Source of the DNA: a bacterium
Lineage (GTDB): Bacteria; Cyanobacteriota; Vampirovibrionia; Gastranaerophilales; Gastranaerophilaceae
NCBI GenBank assembly: GCA_024408855.1
Contig: JAKSUQ010000001.1
Coordinates: 81,686-145,685, forward strand
Direction of reading: 5' to 3'
DNA length: 64,000 nt
Shown here: piece after piece, positions 9,482-19,146 of the stretch
How the letters are laid out: every line of letters begins with the position of its first letter
Position numbering within the stretch: position 1 is the stretch's first letter
Position numbers and translations under genes: made by a program
The notes under the pieces: model-generated
Database searches by the model: none
What the model saw: the letters and a program-made list of their open reading frames with translations, nothing else
Told to the model about the DNA's origin: nothing

Positions 9482-10678
9482 ATGAATATCGAAAATAGCT
9501 ATAATTTATTTTCCAAAAATTTTGATATAATAGACTTGAGCGAAGCCGATACTACGAAATTAGTTAATGGGGCAATGAATCTCGCATCATCTTTGCTAAA
9601 TTCTATATTTACTTCCATTGCTGCATCTGCTGATAATGAAGTTAAAAATGAAGAAAAAGAAGTTAAACTTACTCAAAAGGAAATTAAAGAATTAGAAGCT
9701 GATTCTCAAAAATTTATAAATGAAAAGTTAAAAGAAGTTCAAGAAAAAGTAAATAAAATTAAAGGAAAACAAGCTGAAATACAACCGAAAGCCGAAACTC
9801 TTCAAAGTAATGAAAGTAATATAGATAAAGAACAAGAAAAAGTAGCGAATGCAATTGATACTTTTAATACAAGCGAAAACCAGGACGAAAGAGCGGAAGC
9901 ATTAACAACAATATCTTCCTCTAATGACGCTATATATAATTTGGTTGGCAGTACTCTCGATTTAGAAACGAGTGTTAATGAAGCAAATAGCGAATTAATT
10001 AATTTAACTGCTGAAATTGGAGCTTTAGAAACAGAGGCTTCTGCAAAAATGGCAGATACAACCGTTAAGATAGGCAAATATGAAGCTGATTTAGGTAAAC
10101 AAACAACCAAAGCAACTAAAACCGTTGCAGAAGGCGATGTAAACATTGCCGAAAGCGCTGTGGTGGAAACAGAGGCTGAGGCTTTGAGTTCAAATGTTTA
10201 TACAGCTGCAGCAGGTCTTAAATTGCAACAAAAAGCAAACGATTTACAACAAGCCGGCAATAAGCGTATTGATGGTGGCGGAAAGGTTCTTAGTGAAATA
10301 GGTTCAACATTACCTTCTCTTGGGGAAATGTATGAAACATTAGGACAAAGTGTAACTGAGCTCGGTACTAATATAGCAGATGCGGCAGACACTTCAACAA
10401 AAGCAATTGGCTACACAAATGGTTTGTTGGACTCTATCGGCAGTTGGGAAAGTGTTAAAGCCGCAAATGATGACTTGAAACAAGAAGTAGATTCTGTTGA
10501 CATTGAAACTTTAGCTTCAGGCAATGCTAATAATCCCGAAGAAGAAGAGCATTCTTCTAAATATTCAAAAATGAATGGTATAGCACCTTGGTTACGGGAT
10601 GAAAATACCAATTATAATGAGAGTATTGAATTTAATGCTGATGAGTTAACTAAAAATTTAATAAGATTTGGTGTGTAA
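9482..10678 (+). CDS. Lineage-specific coiled-coil protein
   Basis: 398 residues, almost entirely helical and low in aromatics. Residues ~50-120 are a charged coiled coil (VKLTQKEIKELEADSQKF); ~120-330 are Ala/Thr/Ser-rich heptad-like sequence with repeated ETEA/TTKA blocks; the acidic end carries KMNGIAPWLRDEN. A short hydrophobic helix (LASSLLNSIFTSIAAS) lies at ~35-50. No signal peptide or catalytic motif. The pattern recalls secreted translocator-like or filament-forming proteins but I cannot assign a family. It has the shared promoter module and stands alone between minCDE and adhE. Confidence 0.7.
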   Translation: MNIENSYNLFSKNFDIIDLSEADTTKLVNGAMNLASSLLNSIFTSIAASADNEVKNEEKEVKLTQKEIKELEADSQKFINEKLKEVQEKVNKIKGKQAEIQPKAETLQSNESNIDKEQEKVANAIDTFNTSENQDERAEALTTISSSNDAIYNLVGSTLDLETSVNEANSELINLTAEIGALETEASAKMADTTVKIGKYEADLGKQTTKATKTVAEGDVNIAESAVVETEAEALSSNVYTAAAGLKLQQKANDLQQAGNKRIDGGGKVLSEIGSTLPSLGEMYETLGQSVTELGTNIADAADTSTKAIGYTNGLLDSIGSWESVKAANDDLKQEVDSVDIETLASGNANNPEEEEHSSKYSKMNGIAPWLRDENTNYNESIEFNADELTKNLIRFGV

Positions 10679-10692
10679 TTTAACATGTTTTA

Positions 10693-10721
10693 TTGACTAT
10701 GACTTGTTGTTGTGGTCTAAT
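10693..10721 (+). promoter_or_regulatory. Sigma-70-type promoter for adhE
   Basis: TTGACT (10693-10698), 17-base spacer, TCTAAT (10716-10721), one mismatch in each hexamer, 41 bases before the adhE start. Confidence 0.6.
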
Positions 10722-10762
10722 GTTGAAAAGGGTTATGAATAATAAGTAAGGGGGTATGAGGT

Positions 10763-13423
10763 ATGCCAATGACTGATGACTTACAATCAGGCAATAACGT
10801 TATTGAGTCTGAGTCGCTTTCAGTTTCTGATAAAGTAGAAACTGTTGAACAGCTTGAAGTCTTGGTTTCTAATGTTAAAGAGGCTCAAAGAATTTTTGAA
10901 ACATATACACAGGAACAAGTCGATAAAATATTTAAAGCAGTTGCTTCTGCAGCTGATAAAGCAAGAATACCGCTTGCTAAAATGGCTGTTGAAGAAACCG
11001 GCATGGGTGTTTTAGAGGATAAAATTATCAAAAATCATTTTGCCTCAGAATATATCTATAACAAACATAAAAATGCAAAAACTTGTGGTATTATAAAGGA
11101 AGATAAAGAAAACGGAACCAAGGTTGTAGCTGAGCCTCTTGGGGTATTGGCGGGAATTATTCCTACAACAAATCCGACTTCGACTGTTATTTTTAAATCT
11201 TTAATTGCCCTTAAAACTCGTAATGCTATTATATTTTCACCTCACCCGAGGGCAAAAAAATCAACTATTTCTGCTGCAAAATTAGTTCTTGATGCCGCAG
11301 TTAAGGCAGGTGCTCCGAAAAATATTATCGGTTGGATTGATACTCCGTCTATTGAACTTTCAAAAATACTTATGGAGCATGAACATATTGATTGTATTAT
11401 TGCAACAGGTGGTCCAGGAATGGTAAAAGCAGCATATTCTTCCGGAAATCCGGCACTCGGGGTTGGGCCCGGAAATACTCCGGCGGTAATTGATGAAACG
11501 GCAGATATTAAAATGGCAGTTTCTTCCATATTGATGTCAAAAACTTTTGATAATGGCATGATTTGCGCTTCAGAGCAGTCAGTAATTGTCGTGGATAGTG
11601 TATACGAAGAAGTAAAAAAAGAATTTATTTATAGAGGAGCCTATTTGGTAAATAAAGATGATGAAAAGAAAATGATTGATTTTCCTTTTATCGATCCACA
11701 AAGAAAATCAGCAAATCCGGTAATAGTTGGTCAGCCTGCTTGCAAAATAGCAAAAATGTTCGGTTTTGATGTGCCTGATAATACAAAAATATTGCTTTGT
11801 GAAAGACCTGTTGTAGATTGGGAAGATCCGTTCTCGAGAGAAAAGTTATCCCCGATTTTGACAATGTATAGGGCTAAAAATTTTGATGAAGCGGTAGAAT
11901 TTGCTTATGAACTCATCTCAAAAGGCGGAGCCGGTCATACAAGCGTACTTCATACTGATGATCGTTTTAAAGAAAGGATTAATGCTTATGCCGAAAAAAT
12001 GCCGACCGGCAGGGTGTTGATTAATCAGCCTGCATCACAAGGCGGTATTGGTGATTTATATAATTTTAAACTTGAACCGTCATTATCATTGGGTTGTGGT
12101 TCTTGGGGCGGTAATTCCGTTTCCTCAAATATTGGTGTTGAGCACTTGCTCAATTATAAAACTGTTACTGAAAGGAGAGAAAATATGTTATGGTTTAGAG
12201 TTCCGCCAAAAGTGTACTTTAAGAGAGGAGCTTTGGATATTGCTCTAAAAGAGCTTCAAGGGAAAAAACGTGCTTTTATCGTAACAGACAGTTTCTTGTT
12301 TAATTCAGGTGCGGTTGATAAAATTACAAAAATCTTAAATGAAATTAATATTGAATATCAAATATTTTTTGATGTTAAACCGGATCCGACATTATCTACG
12401 ATTAATCAAGCAATGTCCGTATTAAGACCGTTTAAGCCTGATGTAATTATTGCATTGGGCGGAGGCTCGCCTATGGATGCCGCTAAAATTATGTGGTTGA
12501 TGTATGAACAACCGAATACTAATTTTGAAGATATTTCAATGAGATTTATGGATATAAGGAAGAGAATTTGTAACATTCCTGAACTCGGAGAAAAAGCTAT
12601 GATGGTTGCAATACCGACAACCTCAGGCACAGGTTCGGAAGTTACACCTTTTGCGATTATAACTGATGATGAAACTCACGTTAAATACGCAATAGCGGAT
12701 TACGCTTTAACTCCGAATATGGCAATTATTGATCCTAACTTTGTAGACGGAATGCCAAAGGGCTTAACGTCAGCATCAGGTATAGATACTTTGGTTCATG
12801 CCGTGGAAGCCTATGTTTCTTGCATGGCAACTAATTTTACAAATTCAAATGCTTTAGAAGCTACAAAATTAGTATTTAAGTATTTGGAACGTTCTTATAA
12901 AGAGGGTGCAAATGATCCTTTAGCAAGAGAAAAGATGCACTATGCCGCAACCATCGCCGGTATGGCTTTTTCAAATTCTTTCTTGGGATTATGCCATTCT
13001 ATGGCTCATAAACTTGGTGCAATGTATAATGTTCCGCACGGAGTTGCAAACGCACTTTTGTTAAGACAGATAATCAAATATAATTCTTCTGATGCTCCGA
13101 AAAAACAAGCGATATTCCCTCAATACAAATATCCTTGTGCAAAAACAAAATATGGGCAAATCGCGGATGAACTTAACTTGGGTGGCAGTAATGATGATGA
13201 GAAAGTTGAACTGCTCATTAAGGCTATTGATAAACTAATGTGTGCAATCGATTTGCCAAGATCTATTAAGGATTTTGGTGTTGATGAAATAACATTTATG
13301 GATAACTTGGATAAACTTACTGAATTAGCATTTGATGATCAATGTACCGGTGCAAATCCTGTATATCCGTTAATGGAAGATATTAAAAAAATCTATATAG
13401 ATGCTTATAATGGGGTTTACTAA
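10763..13423 (+). CDS. adhE: Bifunctional acetaldehyde-CoA / alcohol dehydrogenase AdhE
   Basis: 886 residues, the usual AdhE length. N-terminal half is the acetylating aldehyde dehydrogenase, with the catalytic cysteine in DNGMICASEQS (C268). The C-terminal half is an iron-dependent alcohol dehydrogenase with the nucleotide-binding GGGSPMDAAK and the metal-binding His cluster FLGLCHSMAHKLG...VPHGVANA. It converts acetyl-CoA to ethanol in two NADH-using steps and assembles into spirosomes, the standard way for fermenters to regenerate NAD+. Preceded by AAGGGGG and a sigma-70-like promoter. 23 bases separate it from punA. Confidence 0.97.
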   Translation: MPMTDDLQSGNNVIESESLSVSDKVETVEQLEVLVSNVKEAQRIFETYTQEQVDKIFKAVASAADKARIPLAKMAVEETGMGVLEDKIIKNHFASEYIYNKHKNAKTCGIIKEDKENGTKVVAEPLGVLAGIIPTTNPTSTVIFKSLIALKTRNAIIFSPHPRAKKSTISAAKLVLDAAVKAGAPKNIIGWIDTPSIELSKILMEHEHIDCIIATGGPGMVKAAYSSGNPALGVGPGNTPAVIDETADIKMAVSSILMSKTFDNGMICASEQSVIVVDSVYEEVKKEFIYRGAYLVNKDDEKKMIDFPFIDPQRKSANPVIVGQPACKIAKMFGFDVPDNTKILLCERPVVDWEDPFSREKLSPILTMYRAKNFDEAVEFAYELISKGGAGHTSVLHTDDRFKERINAYAEKMPTGRVLINQPASQGGIGDLYNFKLEPSLSLGCGSWGGNSVSSNIGVEHLLNYKTVTERRENMLWFRVPPKVYFKRGALDIALKELQGKKRAFIVTDSFLFNSGAVDKITKILNEINIEYQIFFDVKPDPTLSTINQAMSVLRPFKPDVIIALGGGSPMDAAKIMWLMYEQPNTNFEDISMRFMDIRKRICNIPELGEKAMMVAIPTTSGTGSEVTPFAIITDDETHVKYAIADYALTPNMAIIDPNFVDGMPKGLTSASGIDTLVHAVEAYVSCMATNFTNSNALEATKLVFKYLERSYKEGANDPLAREKMHYAATIAGMAFSNSFLGLCHSMAHKLGAMYNVPHGVANALLLRQIIKYNSSDAPKKQAIFPQYKYPCAKTKYGQIADELNLGGSNDDEKVELLIKAIDKLMCAIDLPRSIKDFGVDEITFMDNLDKLTELAFDDQCTGANPVYPLMEDIKKIYIDAYNGVY

Positions 13424-13446
13424 ATTTTTAAACAGGAGTGTAAAAT

Positions 13447-14262
13447 ATGTTATCTGAAACTGTAAATTTTATACAAAATAAAATTAAGGAAAATCTTGGC
13501 AATTTTGTGCCTGAAGTTGGAATTGTCTTGGGTTCCGGCTTGGGAGAATTAGCGGATGAATATTGCGAATATGCTTTGCCATACTCTGAAATACCTGGGT
13601 TTGAAGCATCAACAGTTGCCGGACATAAGGGACAACTCGTTTTTGCAAAATTGAACGGTAAAAATACAGTGATGATGCAAGGAAGATTTCATTATTATGA
13701 GGGGCATTCTATTCAAAAAGTTGTTTATCCTATTAAAATTATGAAAAAATTGGGTGTAAAAACTCTTATTCTTACGAATGCTGCAGGAGGCGTTAATCCT
13801 ACGTTTCAGGCTTCTGATTTAATGTTAATAACAGATCATATAAATTTCATGGGGATAAATCCGCTTATTGGCGAAAATGATGATACTCTTGGACAAAGAT
13901 TTCCTGATATGAGTGAGGTTTATACTTCTGAACTTTTAGAATTAGCCAGAAAAACAGCTCATAAGTTAAAAATAGATTTAGAAGAGGGCGTTTATATGGC
14001 ACTAACAGGTCCTTCTTATGAAACACCTGCGGAAGTAAAAATGGCAAGAACTTTAGGGGCTGATGCAGTTGGAATGTCGACTGTACCTGAGGCAATAACA
14101 GCAGCTTGGATGGGAATGAAAGTTATGGGAATTAGCTGTATTTGTAATTCTGCAGCTGGTATCAGCAATATTTCGCTTTCTCATGAAGATGTAATAAATG
14201 CTGCAAATGTGGCTAAAAATAAATTTAAAACTTTGGTAAAAGAAGTTTTACTAAATTTGTAA
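13447..14262 (+). CDS. punA: Purine nucleoside phosphorylase (trimeric type)
   Basis: 271 residues. Motifs of the PNP/MTAP family: VLGSGLGELAD (phosphate loop), MQGRFHYYEGHS, LILTNAAGGVNP, and GPSYETPAEVKMARTLGADAVGMSTVPE (purine and ribose pocket), plus CNSAAGIS. It cleaves inosine or guanosine with phosphate to base and ribose-1-phosphate in the cytoplasm. CAGGAG lies upstream. It heads a tight run with the S4 protein, the VTT protein and YjbQ (gaps of 1-15 bases), so likely one transcript, possibly from adhE. Confidence 0.92.
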   Translation: MLSETVNFIQNKIKENLGNFVPEVGIVLGSGLGELADEYCEYALPYSEIPGFEASTVAGHKGQLVFAKLNGKNTVMMQGRFHYYEGHSIQKVVYPIKIMKKLGVKTLILTNAAGGVNPTFQASDLMLITDHINFMGINPLIGENDDTLGQRFPDMSEVYTSELLELARKTAHKLKIDLEEGVYMALTGPSYETPAEVKMARTLGADAVGMSTVPEAITAAWMGMKVMGISCICNSAAGISNISLSHEDVINAANVAKNKFKTLVKEVLLNL

Positions 14263-14277
14263 AATTTTGGTGTTTTT

Positions 14278-14523
14278 ATGAGATTGGATAAATTTTTAAA
14301 AGTTTCAAGATTAATAAAAAGGCGTACTGTTGCTAATTCTGTCTCGGAAATGGGAAAAATAATTGTTAACGGAAATCCGGCAAAACCTGCAAAACAGATT
14401 AAAATCGGAGATATTATAGAAATAGAATATTCTAATAGAGTTGAAATTGTTAAGGTTTTAAGTGTGCCAACCGGAAATGTCAGTATTCAAGAAGCTGAAA
14501 ATCTTTATCAAATAATAAGTTAG
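14278..14523 (+). CDS. rqcP: S4-domain ribosome quality control protein RqcP-like
   Basis: 81 residues beginning MRLDKFLKVSRLIKRRT, which closely matches Bacillus RqcP (YabO), as does the length. The S4 RNA-binding domain covers residues 1-60 (KIIVNGNPAKPAKQIKIGDIIEI). RqcP works with RqcH on stalled 50S subunits to add alanine tails; related Hsp15 does similar work in proteobacteria. Whether this organism has RqcH is not visible here. Placed between punA and the VTT protein. Confidence 0.85.
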   Translation: MRLDKFLKVSRLIKRRTVANSVSEMGKIIVNGNPAKPAKQIKIGDIIEIEYSNRVEIVKVLSVPTGNVSIQEAENLYQIIS

Positions 14524-14531
14524 AGGGAAAT

Positions 14532-15134
14532 ATGCACGAAATTATTTTACATATAAATCAAATTTTTCAATCCTTAGGAATACAAGGTTTAGCAATAAAC
14601 GCAGGTATAGAAAGTTGTCTGCCGGGTTTCCCGCTGCCACCTGATATATTATTGAGTGCAATGGATTTGGCTAATCCCAAAATGGCACTTGTGTACGCTT
14701 TAATATGCACAGTCGGTTCGGTTGCTGGCGGTTCTTTCGGGTACTTAATCGGGCTTTTTGGCGGTAGACCGATTTTTAGTACAATTTTCAAAAAAAATCA
14801 CGAAAAATTTGAGGCAGTAGAAAAAATGTATGAAGAATACGGTTCATTTGCAGTATTCTTTTCTGCATTTACTCCTATTCCTTATAATATATTCACAATC
14901 GCAAGTGGTGTTTTAAAAATGAATTTCTTAAAATTTTTGCTTGCAAGTTTGTGTGGTCGGGGTGGAAGATTTTTTCTTGTAAGTCTTTTTTTAATGTTTT
15001 TTGGAGAAACTTTTAAAAAATATATAAATTTCTTTATTATCGCACTTTCTATATTGTTGGTTGTGTTTTTTGTAATTGTTTACAAAAAACGCCACGCATT
15101 AACTAATGGTACAAATAAAAACAAAGAGGAGTAA
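14532..15134 (+). CDS. VTT-domain (DedA/YqaA-like) membrane protein
   Basis: 200 residues with four to five membrane segments and the SNARE-associated (VTT) signatures: FPLPPDILLSAM near the first re-entrant loop, GSVAGGSFGYLIGLFGGR, then FTPIPYNIFTIASGV and LCGRGGRFFLVS. Closest to the YqaA branch, thought to act in lipid or ion movement across the inner membrane; substrate unknown. GAGGG precedes the ATG. Ends one base before the YjbQ-like start. Confidence 0.85.
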   Translation: MHEIILHINQIFQSLGIQGLAINAGIESCLPGFPLPPDILLSAMDLANPKMALVYALICTVGSVAGGSFGYLIGLFGGRPIFSTIFKKNHEKFEAVEKMYEEYGSFAVFFSAFTPIPYNIFTIASGVLKMNFLKFLLASLCGRGGRFFLVSLFLMFFGETFKKYINFFIIALSILLVVFFVIVYKKRHALTNGTNKNKEE

Positions 15135-15135
15135 T

Positions 15136-15552
15136 ATGACAATCATTAATGAAAAATTTACAATCCATACTGAGGGTAATACTGATATAATTGATATTAC
15201 AAAACACGTACAAAATTGTGTTTATCAACACGAATTAAAAGACGGTTTGGTATGCGTATCTATACAGGGAAGTACTTCTGCTGTTACTACGATTGAATAT
15301 GAAAACGGACTTATACAAGATTTGCAAGAAGCTCTTGAAAGAGTAGCTCCGTCAGGTCAGGAATATCATCATGACGAAATCTGGCATGATGGAAACGGTT
15401 ACGCCCATATTCGTTCAGCATTGTTAGGAAATTCAGTATGTATTGCATTGATTGATGGTTTATTAAATTTAGGAACATGGCAGCAGATTGTTTTCTTGGA
15501 TTTTGATAACAAACCTCGTTCAAGATCTATTACTGTCCAAATAATTAATTAA
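15136..15552 (+). CDS. YjbQ/UPF0047 family protein
   Basis: 138 residues, start at ATG 15136 because GAGGAG lies just upstream; the in-frame ATG at 15106 overlaps the previous gene and lacks a site. Matches the UPF0047 family (YjbQ): VCVSIQGSTSAVTTIEYE, then EYHHDEIWHDGNGYAHIRSALLGNS with conserved histidines, and WQQIVFLDFDNKPRSR. The family has weak thiamine-phosphate synthase activity in vitro and conserved metal-site residues; its true role is unsettled. Confidence 0.9.
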   Translation: MTIINEKFTIHTEGNTDIIDITKHVQNCVYQHELKDGLVCVSIQGSTSAVTTIEYENGLIQDLQEALERVAPSGQEYHHDEIWHDGNGYAHIRSALLGNSVCIALIDGLLNLGTWQQIVFLDFDNKPRSRSITVQIIN

Positions 15553-15566
15553 CAAAAATTTACAAA
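15549..15566 (+). promoter_or_regulatory. HLR1-like direct repeat
   Basis: TTAACAAAAATTTACAAA, two ACA half-sites 10 bases apart, overlapping the YjbQ stop and 88 bases before the gene at 15654. Further down, AATT at 15600 and TACTTAAAATATATAAG at 15618 recall the shared core, but the HLR1-to-core distance differs. Part of the same candidate regulon, weaker. Confidence 0.35.
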
Positions 15567-15653
15567 TTTAATTTCCTGCGTTCAGAATATAACGCAAAAA
15601 ATTTTATTTTCCGTTTTTACTTAAAATATATAAGTTAATGCGGGAATTTGATT

Positions 15654-16097
15654 ATGCAAGTACAAAAAATTGATTTATCGGGCAGAAACAATGTTACTTT
15701 CGGAGTTGCAATAACAGTCGGAACTAAAAAAAGAATATTGCATGATGCTCATAAAAAAGGCATAGGTGAAGACAAAGTTCAGGAAGTTTTGAATGCTCTT
15801 GCTAAAATAGGAAGTGAGCATACAATTATAAGTTCAGGTAAAGTTAAGCATGAAGATGTTATGTATATGGTACATGGTAAATTGGAAACAAAATATGCCA
15901 TAAACCAAACAAGAATGGTTATAAAAAACAATGAAGCTCAAACTCGAATATCAAAGAACTTGTCAACAGGCACCGCAACGGATTTGTTTTCTTATTTTTA
16001 CGACATGTTTGTAAAGTATCCGAAATGCGGTGCGACTCTTATTAATGAAACAGAAGCAGAATTATATAGCAGAAGTAAAGCAATAAATCAAAATTAG
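15654..16097 (+). CDS. Lineage-specific protein with N-terminal NVTFG motif
   Basis: 147 residues from ATG 15654 (GCGGGA upstream; an upstream TTG is less likely). Begins MQVQKIDLSGRNNVTFGVAI: a short polar stretch then a F-G motif, a pattern shared in looser form with the genes at 21028 and 39822 in this window. The rest is mixed alpha/beta (ILHDAHKKGIGEDKVQEVL; TATDLFSYFYDMFVKYPKCG). No signal peptide, membrane helix or known domain recognised. An HLR1-like element lies upstream. Confidence 0.7.
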   Translation: MQVQKIDLSGRNNVTFGVAITVGTKKRILHDAHKKGIGEDKVQEVLNALAKIGSEHTIISSGKVKHEDVMYMVHGKLETKYAINQTRMVIKNNEAQTRISKNLSTGTATDLFSYFYDMFVKYPKCGATLINETEAELYSRSKAINQN

Positions 16098-16105
16098 ACA
16101 GATAC

Positions 16106-16411
16106 TTATATTTTAATTAAGAAAAACGTACTGTCTTTTAGTGCCAGAACTTTGTGTTCTTTTTCTTTTTTGAACATAATTATTTCGCCTTTTTCAAGCT
16201 CAAATTTTTCTGCTTCAAAATGAATTTCAATTTTACCATCTAAGACGTAAACTGCTACATCAGCAGGCGAAGTATGAGTATCAATGATTTCATCCTTTTT
16301 AATTGATATTATACTGAAAGAACTGTTATTATTTTCTAAAAGAATTTTTCGTTCAAATTTTTGTTCTTTATTATCTGTAAAATCTTTAGCTTTTATTACG
16401 TTATAAAACAT
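16106..16411 (-). CDS. Small cupin-domain protein
   Basis: 101 residues forming a single beta-barrel cupin: DEIIDTHTSPADVAVYVLDGKIEI resembles cupin motif 1 and FELEKGEIIMFKKEKEHKVLA motif 2, with a histidine in each (H of DTHTS, H of KEHKV). Such stand-alone cupins bind small ligands or metal; this one has fewer metal ligands than an enzyme would need. Convergent with the 15654 gene, transcribed away from rluB. Confidence 0.75.
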   Translation of the reverse strand: MFYNVIKAKDFTDNKEQKFERKILLENNNSSFSIISIKKDEIIDTHTSPADVAVYVLDGKIEIHFEAEKFELEKGEIIMFKKEKEHKVLALKDSTFFLIKI

Positions 16412-16551
16412 TTTAATTCTCCTTTTTTATTATTATTTATATTTTTTTATGAAAATTACATTATGCAAATGGCTTAGTATAAAATAATAAAACAGATATA
16501 ATTATATGTTATAATTACCTTATTATTAAATTAGGACGGAAAGGTTTATGA

Positions 16552-17298
16552 ATGCAAAGATTAAATAAATATATAGCTTCTTCAGGAATTTGTTCCAGAA
16601 GAAAAGCGGATGAGTATATAGAAAACGGTATAGTAGCTGTTAATGGGAAAGTGATTTCGGAATTAGGTTACAAGGTTGCTGTCAAAGATGTCGTAACGGT
16701 CAATGGCAAAATAATAAAACCACTAAAATATTCATATTACAGATTTTATAAGCCGGCAGGTTATATAACTACGTCAGATGATGAAAAAGGAAGAAGAACC
16801 ATATACGATATTATCCCAAAAGAACTTCATCAATTAAAACCAATAGGACGTCTGGATAAAGACTCGTCAGGGTTAATTATTATGACTAATGACGGAGATT
16901 TAATAAATGAAATGGCACATCCGTCTATAAAAATTCCAAAGATTTATCTTGTAACAGTGAATGGCAAAGTAACACCGGAAGATGGTGAAAAAATGTATAA
17001 CGGTTTTGAAATTGAAACTGATACGGGAGAATTAAAATTTGCACAAGCAGAAGTTTTCCCGATTGACATAACAGGAAAGTCATCAACTATACAAGTTACA
17101 CTTTATCAGGGACTTAACAGACAAATCCGTAAAATGTTTGCAAAGTTGGGGTTTGAAGTTGTTACTTTAAAGAGAATTCAACATGCAACAATCACTCTTG
17201 AGGGGTTAAAAAAAGGTGAAATTAAGTTGATGAAACCAAAGCAAGTAAGTGAATTGAAATCATTTATAATTAAAGCAAAAAGGAAAGCTGATGATTAA
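16552..17298 (+). CDS. rluB: rRNA pseudouridine synthase, RsuA/RluB family
   Basis: 248 residues: S4 RNA-binding domain (MQRLNKYIASSGICSRRKAD, residues 1-60) followed by the pseudouridine synthase domain with the catalytic aspartate in GRLDKDSSGLIIMTNDG and RQIRKMFAKLGFEV. The family modifies 23S rRNA near position 2605 (RluB) or 16S rRNA position 516 (RsuA); length and context favour RluB but the target is not certain. An overlapping ATG at 16548 runs into a stop, fixing the start at 16552. Overlaps coaE by 8 bases. Confidence 0.9.
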   Translation: MQRLNKYIASSGICSRRKADEYIENGIVAVNGKVISELGYKVAVKDVVTVNGKIIKPLKYSYYRFYKPAGYITTSDDEKGRRTIYDIIPKELHQLKPIGRLDKDSSGLIIMTNDGDLINEMAHPSIKIPKIYLVTVNGKVTPEDGEKMYNGFEIETDTGELKFAQAEVFPIDITGKSSTIQVTLYQGLNRQIRKMFAKLGFEVVTLKRIQHATITLEGLKKGEIKLMKPKQVSELKSFIIKAKRKADD

Positions 17299-17863
17299 GA
17301 TTGCTATTACCGGAAACATAGCATCGGGGAAAAGTGTTGCGGAAAATGTTATAGAAACGCAAGGCTACAAAGTCATTGATGCGGATGTTATAGCTCACAA
17401 AATTATGGATAATTCAGAAGCTGAATTAAAAATAATATTTAAAGATTGTGATATTTGGACAAACGGAAAAGCGGACAGAAGAAAAATTGCCGGTATAGTA
17501 TTTAGCGATAAAAACAAGCTACTGCAACTGGAAGCACTTATACATCCGAAAGTAAAAACTGAACTTCTTGCAATTTTTGAAATGTCAACTCAATCAAAAA
17601 TATTTGTATCTGTTCCACAACTTTTTGAAGCAGGTTTTGAAAATATGTTTGATAAAATTATTTGCATAACTGCACCGCAAAATATTAGACTTGAGCGATT
17701 GATGAGAAGAAATGGTGTATCTGAGCAAGATGCCAAAATAAGAATTGCTTCACAGCTTCCCGACAAAGTCAAAGCCTCAAGGTCGAATTATGTGATTTGT
17801 AATGACCGTTCAAAGGAAGATTTTGAGAAAGATATATTGAAAGTTTTAGCTAATATTTGTTAG
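17291..17863 (+). CDS. coaE: Dephospho-CoA kinase
   Basis: 190 residues, typical length. P-loop GNIASGKSVAENV at the N-terminus, DADVIAHKIM (substrate-binding region), IHPKVK and VPQLFEAGFENMFDKII (the family's V-P-L-L-F-E motif), RLMRRNGVSEQDAKIRIASQ (lid). Catalyses the last step of coenzyme A synthesis. Translationally coupled to the rluB-like gene; its end overlaps the convergent MFS gene by 14 bases. Confidence 0.95.
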   Translation: MIKIAITGNIASGKSVAENVIETQGYKVIDADVIAHKIMDNSEAELKIIFKDCDIWTNGKADRRKIAGIVFSDKNKLLQLEALIHPKVKTELLAIFEMSTQSKIFVSVPQLFEAGFENMFDKIICITAPQNIRLERLMRRNGVSEQDAKIRIASQLPDKVKASRSNYVICNDRSKEDFEKDILKVLANIC

Positions 17864-19088
17864 ACAGCCTACGAGCTTTATACATTTCAAACAACGATAT
17901 GGCAAAAAAGATTCCGAATAACAATAAGTAGGAATTATTGCTGTAAATAAGTGTTCCGTTAATATTTGTCGGTTCAAATATATTCAAAATAAACCCTGTC
18001 AACGTTCCTAAAATCCCAACCATCATAAAAAAACAAAAATTCATTATACTTACAGCTGTGGTGGATACCATTTTTTTATTTGTTAAGTACAATACCGGTA
18101 CCAATAATGATGTTAAACTTGCATTGCCGGCGAGAATACAAAATAGTATTCCGATAAGAGAGCTCTTTATATCAAAGAAAATTAGTATACAAACTGTTAA
18201 CATTATTGATGCTGTAATTACAGATGCAATTTTTAGGAAGCGGACTCTTTTATTGTGGCAGATTTTGCACAGGGATGCATTAATAATGTTAAATGAAGCT
18301 GCAACTATTGCCATCATTGAAAGTATAAACGCAGCCCTTGTAGCTGTGATATTACAAAAATCTTCCAAAAATTTTTTGCCTATAATGGTTTGTATCACAT
18401 AAGAAAGTCCAAAGTTGCAACATGCGAAACTAAACAAATTTCTGTTATGTCTTTTGTGCAAAACTAATCTAAAAGGTAATGTCCTTAGTTTGACGGATTT
18501 ATTGATAGGCGGAAGTTTGTATTTAGCGGTAAATATAACAAATATAAATAACAAAATTGCAAGAATAATACCTATTCCCAATAAAATTTCTTTCCAAGTC
18601 ATTGTTTTCATCAATAAAACAAAAGGCATTCCTGCAAAAATGCCGCCGGCATAACCAATAAAAAGCATTATTGAAATTGCTATGCCATAGTTTTTGTCTG
18701 AAAATAAATTTTTTAATTCTTTTATAATACTAAGATAAAAAGTTCCGGCACCGACTCCGATAAGTCCTCTTGCAACGTACATAATAACAAGATTTGTTGC
18801 AATTGGGAAAAGAATGCAGCCTGATACCAACAGAATGGATCCGACTGACATAACCCTTATTCCTCCGTAACGGTCTACCAAAACACCGACAATTAATTGG
18901 CTAAAGGCATATATATACATAAAAACTGAACCGAGAGCAGTAATATATGGTGCATTTACATTAAGTTCCCGAACTAATATATCGAAAATTGTTCCCGGGA
19001 CTGCTATTCGTTGGAAATTTGCAACAAAATACATAATAAGTGCGATTAAAATTAAAATCCAAAGTATAATATTTTTTTTATTATACAT
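17850..19088 (-). CDS. Major facilitator superfamily transporter
   Basis: 412 residues from the ATG at 19088, preferred to 19139 because GAGAGG lies 8 bases before it and the protein then begins MYNKKNIILWILILIAL. Twelve predicted membrane helices; the loop after helix 2 has the MFS motif as VGVLVDRYGGIRVM. Resembles the NNP/ACS-like MFS branch. The substrate cannot be named. Convergent with coaE. Confidence 0.88.
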   Translation of the reverse strand: MYNKKNIILWILILIALIMYFVANFQRIAVPGTIFDILVRELNVNAPYITALGSVFMYIYAFSQLIVGVLVDRYGGIRVMSVGSILLVSGCILFPIATNLVIMYVARGLIGVGAGTFYLSIIKELKNLFSDKNYGIAISIMLFIGYAGGIFAGMPFVLLMKTMTWKEILLGIGIILAILLFIFVIFTAKYKLPPINKSVKLRTLPFRLVLHKRHNRNLFSFACCNFGLSYVIQTIIGKKFLEDFCNITATRAAFILSMMAIVAASFNIINASLCKICHNKRVRFLKIASVITASIMLTVCILIFFDIKSSLIGILFCILAGNASLTSLLVPVLYLTNKKMVSTTAVSIMNFCFFMMVGILGTLTGFILNIFEPTNINGTLIYSNNSYLLLFGIFFAISLFEMYKARRLSNKY

Positions 19089-19146
19089 TTCTAACCTCTC
19101 AACAATTAGTAAATTACTCTCAAAATAGCTTAGTGTCAAATTTAAA